In this document: positions 26,884-36,859 of the stretch, piece by piece
Position numbering within the stretch: the stretch's first letter is position 1
Layout of the letters: each line of letters opens with the position of its first letter
The notes under the pieces: generated by a model
What the model was told of the DNA's origin: nothing
Databases searched by the model: none
Seen by the model: only the letters and a program-made list of their open reading frames with translations
Assembly (NCBI GenBank): GCA_903893945.1
Contig: CAITOF010000059.1
Coordinates: 1-46,418, forward strand
Direction: 5' to 3'
Length of the DNA stretch: 46,418 nucleotides
From: an uncultured Oxalobacteraceae bacterium
Lineage (GTDB): Bacteria; Pseudomonadota; Gammaproteobacteria; Burkholderiales; Burkholderiaceae_D
Made by a program: the position numbers and the translations under genes

Positions 26884-27663
26884 CTATTTGAACATAATTG
26901 CAGTTAATACAAAATCAAGCCACAATACCATCAGTGATGAGAGCACCACCGTTCGGGTTGTGGCCCTCGAAACACCTTCCGGTGTCGGCTGTGCCTGATA
27001 GCCCTGGTATATGGCGATAAAAGTCGCTGCAAAACCAAAAACGATACTCTTGATAATACCATTGCCTATATCGTCCCAAAGATCCACACCACCCTGCATC
27101 TGGGACCAGAATGACCCTTCATCCACACCGATTAATTGTACGCCGACCAGATAACCGCCAAAAATACCCATCGCTGTAAACAGTATGGACAGAATCGGCA
27201 TGGCGATCAGCCCCGCAATGAAGCGTGGTGCCAGAACCCGCTGTAGCGGATTCACCGCCATCATTTCCATCGCCGCCAATTGCTCGCCCGCCTTCATCAG
27301 ACCAATTTCCGCCGTCAGCGAGGTCCCCGCTCTTCCTGCAAACAATAAGGCGGTAATCACGGGTCCGAGTTCGCGCGCCAAAGACAGGGCGACCAGCAAA
27401 CCCAGCGCCGATTCAGAACCATACTTGTTCAGGGTGTAATAGCCCTGATAACCTAACACAAAACCAACAAACAGACCGGATACCAGAATAATGACCAGCG
27501 AATAATTTCCGATGAAATGAATTTGCGTGGTAATTAACCGGGGACGTTTCCAAAGTCCGAAGCCACTGAACAGTATGGCAAGCAGGGTACGACATGCCAG
27601 CCCCAGTTCGGCCAGCCAGAGGCGTACTGCGCGACCCCATTGGGTGATCAGCCGGTTTATCAT
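26884..27663 (-). CDS. mlaE: Phospholipid ABC transporter permease MlaE
   Basis: Permease of the MlaFEDB complex. 259 residues with 5-6 hydrophobic segments and the MlaE signature '[20 protein letters not shown]', followed by '[22 protein letters not shown]'. The ATG overlaps the mlaF stop by four bases. Confidence 0.96.
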   Translation of the reverse strand: MINRLITQWGRAVRLWLAELGLACRTLLAILFSGFGLWKRPRLITTQIHFIGNYSLVIILVSGLFVGFVLGYQGYYTLNKYGSESALGLLVALSLARELGPVITALLFAGRAGTSLTAEIGLMKAGEQLAAMEMMAVNPLQRVLAPRFIAGLIAMPILSILFTAMGIFGGYLVGVQLIGVDEGSFWSQMQGGVDLWDDIGNGIIKSIVFGFAATFIAIYQGYQAQPTPEGVSRATTRTVVLSSLMVLWLDFVLTAIMFK

Positions 27664-28463
27664 TGGCCACTCCCGAAACCCAGATCGTCAGCAAGCGATT
27701 TGCCCGGGTACTGGAAGGGAACCGGACCATCAGGTCTGGCGTTGATAAACTGCTGCACGTAGGGATGTTCCGACTTTAACAAATCGTCCGGCGTCCCTTC
27801 TGCCACGGTAACCCCCTGCGACAGAAAATACACGTAGTCTGAAATGGCAAACGACTCATGCACATCGTGCGACACCACAATGGAGGTCGACCCAAGCGCG
27901 TCATTTAACTGACGGATCAGGTTAGCGGTGACTCCCATTGAAATGGGATCAAGGCCGGCAAAGGGTTCATCGTACATAATCAGTTGCGGATCCAGAGCAA
28001 TGGTACGCGCCAACGCAACGCGTCGTGCCATACCACCTGAGATCTCAGAAGGCTTTAGATGCGCTGCATTTCGCAGGCCAACCGCATTCAATTTCAATAA
28101 AACCATATCATGCAGCAATGACTCAGGGATCTGCGTATGCTCGCGCAACGGGAAAGCCACATTTTCAAAAACGGTCAGGTCGGTAAACAGCGCACCGTGC
28201 TGAAACAGCATTCCCATTTTCCGGCGCTGTTTATACAGCGCCGCCGTATTGCCGGTCGCAATGGGCTCACCCAGCAGGCTGACCTGCCCGGCACTGGGCG
28301 CAAGCAGCCCGCCAATCAGGCGCAGTATGGTGGTTTTCCCCGAACCCGAACCCCCCATAACAGAAATCACCTTGTTACGCGGAAACTGCATATTGAGCCC
28401 CGACAGGATTGGGCGCTCACCATAAGCAAAATACAGATTTTGTATATCGACGAGATTAGTCAC
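27660..28463 (-). CDS. mlaF: Phospholipid ABC transporter ATPase MlaF
   Basis: ATPase of MlaFEDB. From a GTG at 28463 (protein beginning M-T-N-L-V-D-I) it has 267 residues, in line with the family; a GTG 22 codons upstream would add an unconserved stretch. Walker A '[13 protein letters not shown]', signature '[16 protein letters not shown]', Walker B '[13 protein letters not shown]' and '[10 protein letters not shown]' are all present. First gene of the mla operon and probably of the 23-gene run; a perfect palindrome lies about 75 bp upstream. Confidence 0.95.
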   Translation of the reverse strand: MTNLVDIQNLYFAYGERPILSGLNMQFPRNKVISVMGGSGSGKTTILRLIGGLLAPSAGQVSLLGEPIATGNTAALYKQRRKMGMLFQHGALFTDLTVFENVAFPLREHTQIPESLLHDMVLLKLNAVGLRNAAHLKPSEISGGMARRVALARTIALDPQLIMYDEPFAGLDPISMGVTANLIRQLNDALGSTSIVVSHDVHESFAISDYVYFLSQGVTVAEGTPDDLLKSEHPYVQQFINARPDGPVPFQYPGKSLADDLGFGSGQ

Positions 28464-28535
28464 AGCTAGAGGTCTATTTGGCAATCCGCCATTGTAGTGC
28501 AAAACACCTGTACTCTGCTGGAGCGGCACAGGGCA

Positions 28536-28561
28536 ATAATGTAACTCGCTGGTTACATTAT
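28536..28561. promoter_or_regulatory. Perfect 10-bp palindrome between gltD and mlaF
   Basis: ATAATGTAAC (28536-28545) and GTTACATTAT (28552-28561) are perfect inverted copies around a 6-bp centre, giving TGTAAC-N6-GTTACA at the core. It lies about 73 bp before the mlaF start and 41 bp after the gltD stop. No T-run follows on the minus strand, so an operator is more likely than a terminator. The spacing resembles TyrR-like boxes (TGTAAA-N6-TTTACA), but the factor is unknown. Confidence 0.6.
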
Positions 28562-28602
28562 GATTGTTTCATTTAATACAAGTGCCAATACTTGCATTTA
28601 AC

Positions 28603-30072
28603 TCAAGCAGGCAGCAGCGAAGCGCCCATTAAATACTGGTCAACCGCCCTGGCGCATTGCCTTCCTTCGCGGATGGCCCAAACCACCAGAGACTGACCGC
28701 GGCGCATATCACCGGCGGAAAATATCTTGCTGACCGAACTGGCGTAGGCTTTTACGCCATCCGTAGCAGCACGTGCGTTACCCCGGGCGTCCTGATCAAC
28801 ACCGAACGACGCCAGTACTTGTTGCACTGGGGATACAAATCCCATGGCGAGCAACACCAGGTCGGCTTTGATTTCGAATTCGGAATCCGGCAATTCCACC
28901 ATTTTGCCGTCGCGCCATTCAACCCGGACCGCGACAATTTTCTCAACTTTTCCGTCACTTCCCGAAAATCGTTTTGTCGCCACCGACCAGTCACGCTGAC
29001 AGCCTTCTTCGTGCGACGAGGATGTGCGCAATTTCAGCGGCCAATAAGGCCAGACCATGGCGGTATTTTCTTTTTCCGGCGGCATCGGCATCACCTCGAA
29101 TTGGCTGACCGACAGGGCCCCCTGACGGTTTGATGTACCCACACAATCCGAGCCCGTGTCGCCACCACCGATGACAACCACGTTTTTACCGGTTGCCAGT
29201 ATCTGCTCAAGCACCTTGTCACCCGCGTTCACCTTATTTTGCTGCGGCAGAAATTCCATTGCAAAATGAATTCCCTGCAAATCCCGCCCGGGTACCGGCA
29301 AATCGCGCGGCTGTTCCGCTCCACCAGCCATAACAATGGCATCGAACTGTTCCTGCAGTTGCGCGACCGATATGACGTCGTCTGACCAGTTTGCAATGGT
29401 CGACGGAAACGTGGTCCGGTCACCAATGAACACGCCTGTTCTGAAGTGCACGCCTTCAGCCTGCATCTGCTCGACCCGGCGATCAATATGCGATTTTTCC
29501 AGCTTGAAATCAGGAATGCCATACCGCAGCAAACCCCCAATACGGTCATTTTTTTCAAACACGGTCACCGCATGCCCTGCACGGCACAACTGTTGGGCCG
29601 TTGCCAGACCTGCCGGACCCGAGCCGACAATGGCCACTTTTTTTCCGGTGGATACCGTGATCACCTCTGGTTTGATCCAGCCACTTTCCCAGCCTTTATC
29701 AACGATAAAATGTTCTATCGACTTGATGCCCACCGCATCGGCATTGATCCCCAGCGTGCAGGCGGTCTCACAGGGCGCCGGACAGATTCTGCCGGTGAAC
29801 TCCGGGAAATTATTCGTCGAATGCAGGGTGTCCAAAGCCTGCCGATAATGGCCGTTATAGACCAGATCGTTCCAGTCCGGAATGATGTTGTTGACCGGAC
29901 AGCCATTGTTGCAGAACGGGATCCCGCAATCCATGCAGCGCGCAGCCTGCGTTCTTGCCGAGCCATCATCCAGATGCATCAGAAATTCCCTGTAATGCTT
30001 TACCCTGGACGCCGGCGCTTCTGCCGCTTCCTGCAGTCGCCCATACTCCATAAAACCTGTTACTTTACCCAT
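28603..30072 (-). CDS. gltD: Glutamate synthase (NADPH) small subunit
   Basis: Transfers electrons from NADPH through FAD and iron-sulfur centres to GltB. 489 residues: N-terminal cysteine motifs '[18 protein letters not shown]' and '[14 protein letters not shown]' for the [4Fe-4S] clusters, an FAD-binding '[17 protein letters not shown]', '[15 protein letters not shown]', an NADPH-binding '[17 protein letters not shown]' and a final '[20 protein letters not shown]'. AGGA lies seven bases before the ATG. It follows gltB by 20 bp on the same strand. Confidence 0.97.
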   Translation of the reverse strand: MGKVTGFMEYGRLQEAAEAPASRVKHYREFLMHLDDGSARTQAARCMDCGIPFCNNGCPVNNIIPDWNDLVYNGHYRQALDTLHSTNNFPEFTGRICPAPCETACTLGINADAVGIKSIEHFIVDKGWESGWIKPEVITVSTGKKVAIVGSGPAGLATAQQLCRAGHAVTVFEKNDRIGGLLRYGIPDFKLEKSHIDRRVEQMQAEGVHFRTGVFIGDRTTFPSTIANWSDDVISVAQLQEQFDAIVMAGGAEQPRDLPVPGRDLQGIHFAMEFLPQQNKVNAGDKVLEQILATGKNVVVIGGGDTGSDCVGTSNRQGALSVSQFEVMPMPPEKENTAMVWPYWPLKLRTSSSHEEGCQRDWSVATKRFSGSDGKVEKIVAVRVEWRDGKMVELPDSEFEIKADLVLLAMGFVSPVQQVLASFGVDQDARGNARAATDGVKAYASSVSKIFSAGDMRRGQSLVVWAIREGRQCARAVDQYLMGASLLPA

Positions 30073-30092
30073 GTCAATTCCTGTTTTCTGGT

Positions 30093-33000
30093 TTACCCGA
30101 TCAACTCAGCAGCCAGTGGTGCTGGGGTCGCTTTTTTAGTCGGTTGCATGTCACGCAATGCGCGTTGATATTCGATAGGAAATACTTTAACGAACCGGGC
30201 GCGGCTGCGCGCCCAATCGTCCAGCAAATTACGCGCCCGGGTACTGCCGGTATGTTTAAAGTGCCGTTCAATCAGATTGCGCAAGATCGCTTCGTCGGTT
30301 TCGCCTTCGCCGCCTCTCAACACGCTGTGCCTTATTCCGTCACCCTGTGTATCCTGTTCGAGACTGGACTGCACCGGATTCAGTGTCACCATCGCCGTAT
30401 TGCATTTGCCGGCGAAATCGCCATGCTCGTCATACACGTACGCAATACCACCCGACATTCCGGCCGCAAAGTTGCGCCCCGTTTCACCCAGCACAACCAC
30501 TGTCCCCCCGGTCATATACTCACAGCCATGATCGCCGGTCCCTTCCACTACGGCGGTCGCACCCGAATTGCGCACAGCGAAGCGCTCGCCAGCCACACCA
30601 TTGATGAATGCTTCGCCGACAATAGCACCGTACAACACGGTATTCCCGCAGATGATATTGTCAACGGCGCGGCCACGAAATTCGGTATTCGGACGCAGTA
30701 TCACGCGACCGCCGGACAAGCCTTTACCAACATAGTCATTGCCCTCGCCGACCAGATCCAGCGTTATTCCATGTGCCAGAAATGCCGCGAACGATTGCCC
30801 GGCGGTGCCTTGCAACTGAATATGAATGGTGTCATCAGCCAGGCCGTGATGCCCGAACTGGCGCGCCACCTGCCCGGACAACATCGTCCCGACAGTCCGG
30901 TTCACATTCTTGACGGACGAAATGAACGATACTTTCTCTTTTGTCGTCAGGGCGATCTGCGCCTGGGTGATCAGCTTGTGATCGAGTGCATTTTCCAGCC
31001 CGTGGTCCTGCGTGGCCACATGGCGAACCGGCACAGGTTTGCCGCCCTCCTGTGATGCGCTGCGGTTGACCTGGTAAAAGACCCTGCCAAAATCCAGCCC
31101 TTGCGCTTTCCAGTGCGACACGGCTTTTGATTTGTCGAGCAGATCGACCCGGCCTATCATGTCGTCAAACGTGCGGAAGCCGAGTTGCGCCATAATCTGA
31201 CGCACTTCTTCGGCGACAAAGAAAAAATAATTGACGACATACTCCGGTTTGCCTGAAAACTTGGCACGTAAAACCGGATCCTGCGTTGCCACACCGACCG
31301 GGCAGGTATTCAGATGGCATTTGCGCATCATGACGCAGCCTTCGACGACCAGCGGAGCGGTGGCAAATCCGATTTCATCCGCTCCCAGCAGTGCGGCTAT
31401 CGCCACATCGCGTCCGGTTTTCATCTGGCCATCGGCCTGTACGCGAACCCGGCCGCGCAGGCCGTTTAATACCAGTGTCTGCTGGGTTTCCGACAGCCCC
31501 AATTCCCATGGTGTGCCTGCATGCTTGATCGACGACAGCGGCGATGCCCCTGTACCGCCATCATGCCCGGCGATAACCAGATGATCGGCTTTGGCCTTGC
31601 TGACGCCGGCGGCAATCGTACCCACCCCGACACGTGACACCAGCTTTACCGAAATCGACGCTGCGGGATTCACATTTTTCAGATCGTGGATTAATTGCGC
31701 CAGATCTTCAATCGAATAGATGTCGTGATGCGGTGGTGGCGAAATCAGGCCGACACCCGGTACAGAAAAGCGCAGTTTGGCAATGTACTCGGACACTTTA
31801 TGTCCGGGCAGTTGACCTCCCTCACCCGGTTTTGCTCCCTGCGCCATTTTGATCTGAATCTGATCGGCTGAATTCAGATATTCCGCGGTGACACCAAACC
31901 GTGCGGATGCCACCTGCTTGATGCGTGACCGCAGTGAATCGCCGTCCTGCAGGGGAATATCGACTTTTATCTGTTCGCTGCCCAAAATCGATGCCAGCGT
32001 TTCACCCTGCCTGATGGGGATGCCTTTCAGCTCCTGCTGATACCGCACGGGATCTTCACCCCCTTCGCCGGTGTTGGATTTGCCACCCATGCGATTCATT
32101 GCAACAGCCAGGGTGGTATGTGCTTCCGTACTGATGGAACCCAATGACATCGCGCCGGTCGCAAAGCGCTTGACGATCTCTCTGGCAGGTTCAACCTGAT
32201 CCAGCGAAATGGCTTTGGCCGGGTCTATCCTGAATTCAAACAGGCCACGCAGGGTCATCAGGCGCCGCGACTGGTCGTTAATGATCTGCGCGTACTCCTT
32301 GTAGGAATTGAAATTGTTACTGCGGGTCGAATGCTGCAGTTTCGCGATCGCATCCGGGGTCCACATATGTTCTTCACCGCGGATCCGGAACGCGTATTCA
32401 CCGCCTGCGTCCAGTGCGCCGGCCAGCACCGGATCAGCACTGAAAGCCTGTTTGTGCATGAGCAGTGTTTCATTGGCCACTTCAAAGATACCGATTCCTT
32501 CAACGCTGGATGCAGTACCCCGGAAGTATTTGTTGACCAGCGACTGGTTCAGGCCGACTGCCTCGAATATTTGCGCTCCGCAGTAGGACATATAAGTCGA
32601 TATGCCCATTTTCGACATGACTTTCATCAGGCCTTTGCCTATCGCTTTGGTGAAATTGTAGATCGCCTCGTCGGCGCTGATGGCCAAATCTGCCGCCATA
32701 CGCTCCAGGGTTTGCATGGCCAGATAAGGATGCACGGCTTCCGCGCCATATCCGGCCAACAGGGCAAAGTGGTGCGTTTCGCGCGCTGACCCGGTATCGA
32801 CCACCAGACCTGTGGTGGTGCGCAGACCGCCACTGACCAGATGCTGGTGCACCGTGGACGTCGCCAGCAGGGCCGGTATGGCCAGCGTATTGGCATCGAT
32901 TTTTCTGTCGGAGATAATGATGATGTTGTGGCCGGATTTTACGGCATCAACCACCTCGGCGCAGATTGATGCAAGACGCGCTTCAATACCTTCCTTGCCC

Positions 33001-34799
33001 CATGACACGGGGTAACAGATGTTCAGCACATACGATTTGAATTTTCCACCGGTATATTCACTGATATTTGTCAAGCGCGCCATGTCCGCAAAATTCAGGA
33101 TCGGTTGCGACACTTCCAGACGCATAGGCGGATTGACGTTATTGGTGTCGAGCAGATTGGGTTTGGGACCAATAAACGATACCAGTGACATGACCAGCGC
33201 TTCCCGGATCGGATCGATGGGCGGGTTGGTGACCTGGGCAAATAATTGCTTGAAGTAGTTGTACAGTATTTTGTTCTTGTTCGACATCACTGCCAGCGGC
33301 GAATCATTACCCATAGATCCTATGGCCTCTTCGCCCGTCGTGGCCATCGGGGTCATCAGGTATTTAATATCTTCCTGGGTGTAACCAAACGCCTGCTGCA
33401 GATCCAGCAGTTCCACATCGGGACTGGCCAGCAATGCCGTTTCCGGCAATTGACTGAGCTTGATCCGTACCGAATTGATCCATTGTTTGTAGGGCTTGGC
33501 GTTGGCATAGGTGTTCTTGATTTCCTGATCGTCTATGATGCGGCCGGCATCCAGGTCGATCAAAAACATTTTGCCCGGCTGCAATCGCCATTTTTTGATG
33601 ATTTTTGATTCAGGAATCGGCAAAACGCCCGACTCGGAGGCCATCACGACCAGATCATCGTCGGTGATGATATAGCGGGCAGGGCGCAGTCCGTTACGGT
33701 CCAGGGTGCCGCCAATCTGACGTCCGTCGGTAAACGCCATGGCTGCCGGACCGTCCCACGGCTCCATCATCGCGGCATGGTATTCATAAAAAGCGCGCCG
33801 GTTGGCATCCATCATGGCGTGATTTTCCCAGGCCTCGGGAATCATCATCATCATCGCCTGGGCAATCGGATAGCCCGCCATCACCAGTAATTCCAGGGCA
33901 TTATCGAAACAGGCCGTGTCAGACTGCCCCTCAAAAATCAATGGGTACAGTTTTTTCAGATCGTCACCCAGCACCGCCGAACTCATGACGCCCTCGCGAG
34001 CGCGCATCCAGTTGAAGTTGCCTTTTACGGTGTTGATTTCCCCGTTGTGCGCGATCATCCGGTACGGGTGCGCCAACGGCCATTCCGGAAAGGTGTTGGT
34101 TGAAAAGCGCTGGTGCACCAGAGCCAGGGCACTGACAAACCGGGGGTCCTGCAAATCCTTGTAATACACACCGACCTGGGTTGCCAGCAGCAGGCCTTTG
34201 TAGACCACCGTGCGTGCTGACATGGACGGTACAAAATATTCCTTGCCGTGCATTAAATGCAACGCTTCAATGGCGTGCACAGCCGACTTGCGGATCACGT
34301 AAAGCTTGCGCTCCAGGGCATCGGTCACCATGATGTCAGGGCCGCGTCCAATAAAAATCTGGCGGATCACCGGTTCTTTTGCGCGAACCGTCGGGGACAT
34401 CGGCATGTCCTTGTCAACGGGCACATCGCGCCAGCCCAGCACAATCTGGCCTTCAATCCGCACCGAGCGTTCGATTTCCTGTTCGCAGGCCAATCGTGAG
34501 GCATGTTCTTTGGGCAGGAATATCATCCCGACGCCATACTCGCCGGGCGGGGGCAGCATGATTTGCTGTTTTGCCATTTCTTCCCGGAAAAACTGGTCGG
34601 GCAACTGCACCAGCACACCCGCACCGTCCCCCATTAACTCGTCTTCGCCAACCGCGCCACGGTGATCCAGATTTTTCAGAATCTGTAACCCCTGTTCGAC
34701 AATCATGTGACTTTTCTGACCCTTTATGTGCGCCACAAAGCCCACGCCACAGGCGTCATGTTCATTCTTCGGATCGTACAGACCTTGCGCTTGCATCAT
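30093..34799 (-). CDS. gltB: Glutamate synthase (NADPH) large subunit
   Basis: Makes two glutamates from 2-oxoglutarate and glutamine, with GltD supplying electrons. About 1568 residues: an N-terminal glutamine amidotransferase domain whose nucleophile is Cys17 ('[11 protein letters not shown]') after a short propeptide, the central domain, the FMN-binding synthase domain ('[11 protein letters not shown]', '[12 protein letters not shown]', 'HDGGTGASP'), the [3Fe-4S] cysteines in '[15 protein letters not shown]', and the C-terminal beta-helix 'GLSGGRV...' domain. I start at the first of two tandem ATGs (34799), with GGAG just upstream, instead of a frame 11 codons longer. Confidence 0.97.
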   Translation of the reverse strand: MMQAQGLYDPKNEHDACGVGFVAHIKGQKSHMIVEQGLQILKNLDHRGAVGEDELMGDGAGVLVQLPDQFFREEMAKQQIMLPPPGEYGVGMIFLPKEHASRLACEQEIERSVRIEGQIVLGWRDVPVDKDMPMSPTVRAKEPVIRQIFIGRGPDIMVTDALERKLYVIRKSAVHAIEALHLMHGKEYFVPSMSARTVVYKGLLLATQVGVYYKDLQDPRFVSALALVHQRFSTNTFPEWPLAHPYRMIAHNGEINTVKGNFNWMRAREGVMSSAVLGDDLKKLYPLIFEGQSDTACFDNALELLVMAGYPIAQAMMMMIPEAWENHAMMDANRRAFYEYHAAMMEPWDGPAAMAFTDGRQIGGTLDRNGLRPARYIITDDDLVVMASESGVLPIPESKIIKKWRLQPGKMFLIDLDAGRIIDDQEIKNTYANAKPYKQWINSVRIKLSQLPETALLASPDVELLDLQQAFGYTQEDIKYLMTPMATTGEEAIGSMGNDSPLAVMSNKNKILYNYFKQLFAQVTNPPIDPIREALVMSLVSFIGPKPNLLDTNNVNPPMRLEVSQPILNFADMARLTNISEYTGGKFKSYVLNICYPVSWGKEGIEARLASICAEVVDAVKSGHNIIIISDRKIDANTLAIPALLATSTVHQHLVSGGLRTTTGLVVDTGSARETHHFALLAGYGAEAVHPYLAMQTLERMAADLAISADEAIYNFTKAIGKGLMKVMSKMGISTYMSYCGAQIFEAVGLNQSLVNKYFRGTASSVEGIGIFEVANETLLMHKQAFSADPVLAGALDAGGEYAFRIRGEEHMWTPDAIAKLQHSTRSNNFNSYKEYAQIINDQSRRLMTLRGLFEFRIDPAKAISLDQVEPAREIVKRFATGAMSLGSISTEAHTTLAVAMNRMGGKSNTGEGGEDPVRYQQELKGIPIRQGETLASILGSEQIKVDIPLQDGDSLRSRIKQVASARFGVTAEYLNSADQIQIKMAQGAKPGEGGQLPGHKVSEYIAKLRFSVPGVGLISPPPHHDIYSIEDLAQLIHDLKNVNPAASISVKLVSRVGVGTIAAGVSKAKADHLVIAGHDGGTGASPLSSIKHAGTPWELGLSETQQTLVLNGLRGRVRVQADGQMKTGRDVAIAALLGADEIGFATAPLVVEGCVMMRKCHLNTCPVGVATQDPVLRAKFSGKPEYVVNYFFFVAEEVRQIMAQLGFRTFDDMIGRVDLLDKSKAVSHWKAQGLDFGRVFYQVNRSASQEGGKPVPVRHVATQDHGLENALDHKLITQAQIALTTKEKVSFISSVKNVNRTVGTMLSGQVARQFGHHGLADDTIHIQLQGTAGQSFAAFLAHGITLDLVGEGNDYVGKGLSGGRVILRPNTEFRGRAVDNIICGNTVLYGAIVGEAFINGVAGERFAVRNSGATAVVEGTGDHGCEYMTGGTVVVLGETGRNFAAGMSGGIAYVYDEHGDFAGKCNTAMVTLNPVQSSLEQDTQGDGIRHSVLRGGEGETDEAILRNLIERHFKHTGSTRARNLLDDWARSRARFVKVFPIEYQRALRDMQPTKKATPAPLAAELIG

Positions 34800-34872
34800 T
34801 GTTCTCCACAGATGGAATAGGGGGAGAGGCAAGAATAATGCACTGCAAGCATTTGCACAATAATTTTAAAAA

Positions 34873-34891
34873 GGGTCGGAGTGAAATAAAT
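34873..34891 (+). repeat. RAYT-associated motif, copy 1
   Basis: GGGTCGGAGTGAAATAAAT, a diverged copy of the GGGTCAGAGT motif. Same orientation as copies 2 and 3. Confidence 0.5.
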
Positions 34892-34920
34892 AACCAAATA
34901 ATTATTTAATTTATTTAATA

Positions 34921-34938
34921 GGGTCAGAGTAATTTAAT
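34921..34938 (+). repeat. RAYT-associated motif, copy 2
   Basis: GGGTCAGAGTAATTTAAT. Short motifs of this type (reverse reading ATTAAATTACTCTGACCC) are ones I associate with REP-type transposase genes in proteobacteria. Confidence 0.55.
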
Positions 34939-35108
34939 AGGCGCAATCGCCGCGTAGTCATTTATGGACTGATTCATTCCGGTAAGTTCAGACACCCGCC
35001 CTGCCCCGTTCCGGATGGCTAAGCTGTCGCCATCAATTCCAACTCCATCCAATGCGACCGGGACTAGAACGCTGATTTGGGCGTCATATCGTTTATCTCA
35101 ATGCTGCC

Positions 35109-35127
35109 GATCTGAGTTGAATTTAAT
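35109..35127 (+). repeat. RAYT-associated motif, copy 3, across the transposase stop
   Basis: GATCTGAGTTGAATTTAAT, more diverged, sharing CTGAGT/TCAGAGT and ATTTAAT. The transposase stop codon (35123-35125) lies inside it. Confidence 0.4.
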
Positions 35128-35836
35128 CCGATACGCTGGGATTGAGTGCAGTTGATAATCTGGGTCTGCCGCGTTTCAATGGAACAATGCGTCGATTCGC
35201 GTGCTTTTCCAGTTGTTGCTTGAATTGCTCGGTACCCAATGGCCAGCCGTTCAGACTGGCTTTCGTGAATAGGTGGACTTCAGTAGGTGTAAGTGCTTGC
35301 TCCATTAATTCTCTATATACAGCTTCGCGTTGAAAAGGTGTATTACCAAGATTCCAGTAAAGGGGGTGGTCCGTAATCAAGGGATCGATCAGCGCGCCAC
35401 TGTGGTGCAGATAGCTGGATTCAACATAATCTGCCGGGCTGTCGACCAATTTATTGCGCACAGGATTGGATTCAATATAGCGGCTACAAAGCATAAAATA
35501 ATGGGCGGAATCAATGATCAGCGATTTAAACCTGCCCTGCCAGAGTGTGCCGGTCCTAGCATAACGCTGATTAAAATAAGGGACATAGTGACGTCCGATC
35601 CACTGCATCATCTTGCCGATTCCTTCGTTGCTGTTGGGCGTAACCAGCAAATGGAAGTGATCCGGCATCAGAACATACGCATGAATTGCGACGTCGAACT
35701 TCTTTGACGCCTCGGACAACAAGCTCCGGAACAGGGCAAAATCATCGGCATCGACAAAAATGGCTCTTTTATCATTGCCGCGTTGCAAGATATGGTGTTG
35801 GTGATTTGCTACGGTAAGCCGTGGTAAGCGCGCCAT
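35123..35836 (-). CDS. REP-associated tyrosine transposase (RAYT, IS200-like fold)
   Basis: A 237-residue HUH-type single-strand transposase. 'HHILQRGNDKRAIF' near the N-terminus, the metal-binding pair 'MPDHFHLLVTP' (57-67), and the helix around 'MMQWIGRHYVPYFNQRYARTGTLWQGRFK' with the catalytic tyrosine are typical of Y1 transposases of the RAYT class; 'RYIESNPVRNKLV' also fits. RAYTs are usually single-copy and tied to short palindromic REPs rather than to a full insertion sequence. The frame is intact. There is no ribosome-binding site at the ATG, and the gene begins 11 bp after the phaM-like stop, on the same strand, so it may be read from that transcript. No flanking IS ends are seen. 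Confidence 0.9.
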   Translation of the reverse strand: MARLPRLTVANHQHHILQRGNDKRAIFVDADDFALFRSLLSEASKKFDVAIHAYVLMPDHFHLLVTPNSNEGIGKMMQWIGRHYVPYFNQRYARTGTLWQGRFKSLIIDSAHYFMLCSRYIESNPVRNKLVDSPADYVESSYLHHSGALIDPLITDHPLYWNLGNTPFQREAVYRELMEQALTPTEVHLFTKASLNGWPLGTEQFKQQLEKHANRRIVPLKRGRPRLSTALNPSVSD

Positions 35837-35847
35837 ATTCAGTTTAG

Positions 35848-36636
35848 TCAGTCGGTTTCTGGCAGTTTTGGTGTCTCGGGTGCCTTGGCTACCGTTTTCT
35901 TTTTGGCGGCTGATCTGGCGGTCGCCGTTGCTCTGGTTTTGGACCCTGACCGGGTCACCGGTTTCCCCGATGCCGGTGACGATTTTCTGGGCGACGCTGC
36001 GGTGTGGGCCGGCTTTTGCGCGGCACTGGCGCTAACCACTTTTTCTGACGCCGTTTTTACAGCGGCATAATTTGCAGCGCCCTTCTCCAGTGCGCTGCCC
36101 AGTGCCAGTTTGAATTGATCCTGGACACCCTGCCACCATGCCGCCGACTGGCTGATCAGCGGTGAAATGTCACCGTCCGGGCTCTGGGCGGCCGGCTTGC
36201 CGGATGCGTCGCCGGATTTTCCTGCACCAGTTTCCTGATGCGATCCGAGATCTGACGGCGATGTGCCGCCGTACGTGTAACCCGATCCGGCTTCCGACAT
36301 ACCTTTCATCGTGTCTGACATGGTCTTGCTCAGGGAATGCAGCGTCGCGATGGTGGCGCGCTGCACCTCCAGCGCCTGTATCGTGTTACGCAACATTGTC
36401 ATATTCAGGTTCAGCCAGTTTTCAACTGTTTTCAGTTCCTGTATGCGCTTATCCAGATCGTCGACCGACATGGAGGGCACCGTGATGCCGGGTATCGTCA
36501 TGCCCTGCATACCTGGCATGCTCATTCCCGACATCGAGGGCATGGCCATACCGGGTACACTCATTTGACCCCATAAATTTTTGACGAAATTTAAACTATC
36601 ATTAAAAGCGTCGCTCGAGGAATCAGGTTGTGCCAT
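35848..36636 (-). CDS. phaM: PhaM-like polyhydroxyalkanoate granule protein
   Basis: PhaM in Ralstonia activates PHB synthase and links PHB granules to the nucleoid. The 262 residues match its layout: an N-terminal 'DSLNFVKNLWGQMSVPG', a conserved 'SVDDLDKRIQELKTVENWLNLN' helix (57-78) continuing 'MTMLRNTIQALEVQRATIATL', a middle 'SAAWWQGVQDQFKLALG' segment, and a basic Ala/Lys tail like histone H1 ('AAKKKTVAKAPETPK') for DNA binding. Residues 25-57 are an odd run of Met/Pro/Gly/Ser repeats (nine Met). GGAG lies seven bases before the ATG. No other pha gene is in the window. Confidence 0.8.
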   Translation of the reverse strand: MAQPDSSSDAFNDSLNFVKNLWGQMSVPGMAMPSMSGMSMPGMQGMTIPGITVPSMSVDDLDKRIQELKTVENWLNLNMTMLRNTIQALEVQRATIATLHSLSKTMSDTMKGMSEAGSGYTYGGTSPSDLGSHQETGAGKSGDASGKPAAQSPDGDISPLISQSAAWWQGVQDQFKLALGSALEKGAANYAAVKTASEKVVSASAAQKPAHTAASPRKSSPASGKPVTRSGSKTRATATARSAAKKKTVAKAPETPKLPETD

Positions 36637-36859
36637 GTCTTTTCTCCAGAATCAAAACTTATCAAGGTTCATCATCTTGCACTTGCTTGTTTAACGGGTC
36701 AAGCCGGAATTGAATGTAATGCGCCGGTAACCAGGTTTTTGCGCCGGCGTCAAAAGCATTAGTTACAGACCAAAGAAAAGAAAACGTTTACACTTACTCA
36801 TTTAAATACAGGTGATTTTTTATTAACGAACACGCCACTTTTATTTTAATCAATCCATT

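Larger units (their letters stand above)
34800..35122. other. gltB leader and RAYT flank
   Basis: About 320 bases without a gene. The part next to gltB must hold its promoter, but no strong hexamers are seen. AT-rich DNA at 34902-34919 is a tandem TTATTTAAT pair. Motifs related to GGGTCAGAGTAATTTAAT occur at 34873 and 34921, and a third overlaps the transposase stop; these are listed separately. The rest (34940-35108) shows nothing I can name. Confidence 0.5.

Noticed and set aside
28567..28602. CAAGT...ACTTG imperfect palindrome after gltD as a terminator
   Set aside because: Stem is only 5 bp and no T-run follows on the minus strand.
29446..30168. 240-codon plus-strand frame opposite gltD
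   Set aside because: Shadow of gltD.
30144..31055. 303-codon plus-strand frame opposite gltB
   Set aside because: Shadow of gltB; Cys/His-rich nonsense composition.
35123..35836. RAYT considered as a complete insertion sequence
   Set aside because: No terminal inverted repeats, target duplication or IS200-type subterminal palindromes can be seen at both sides.
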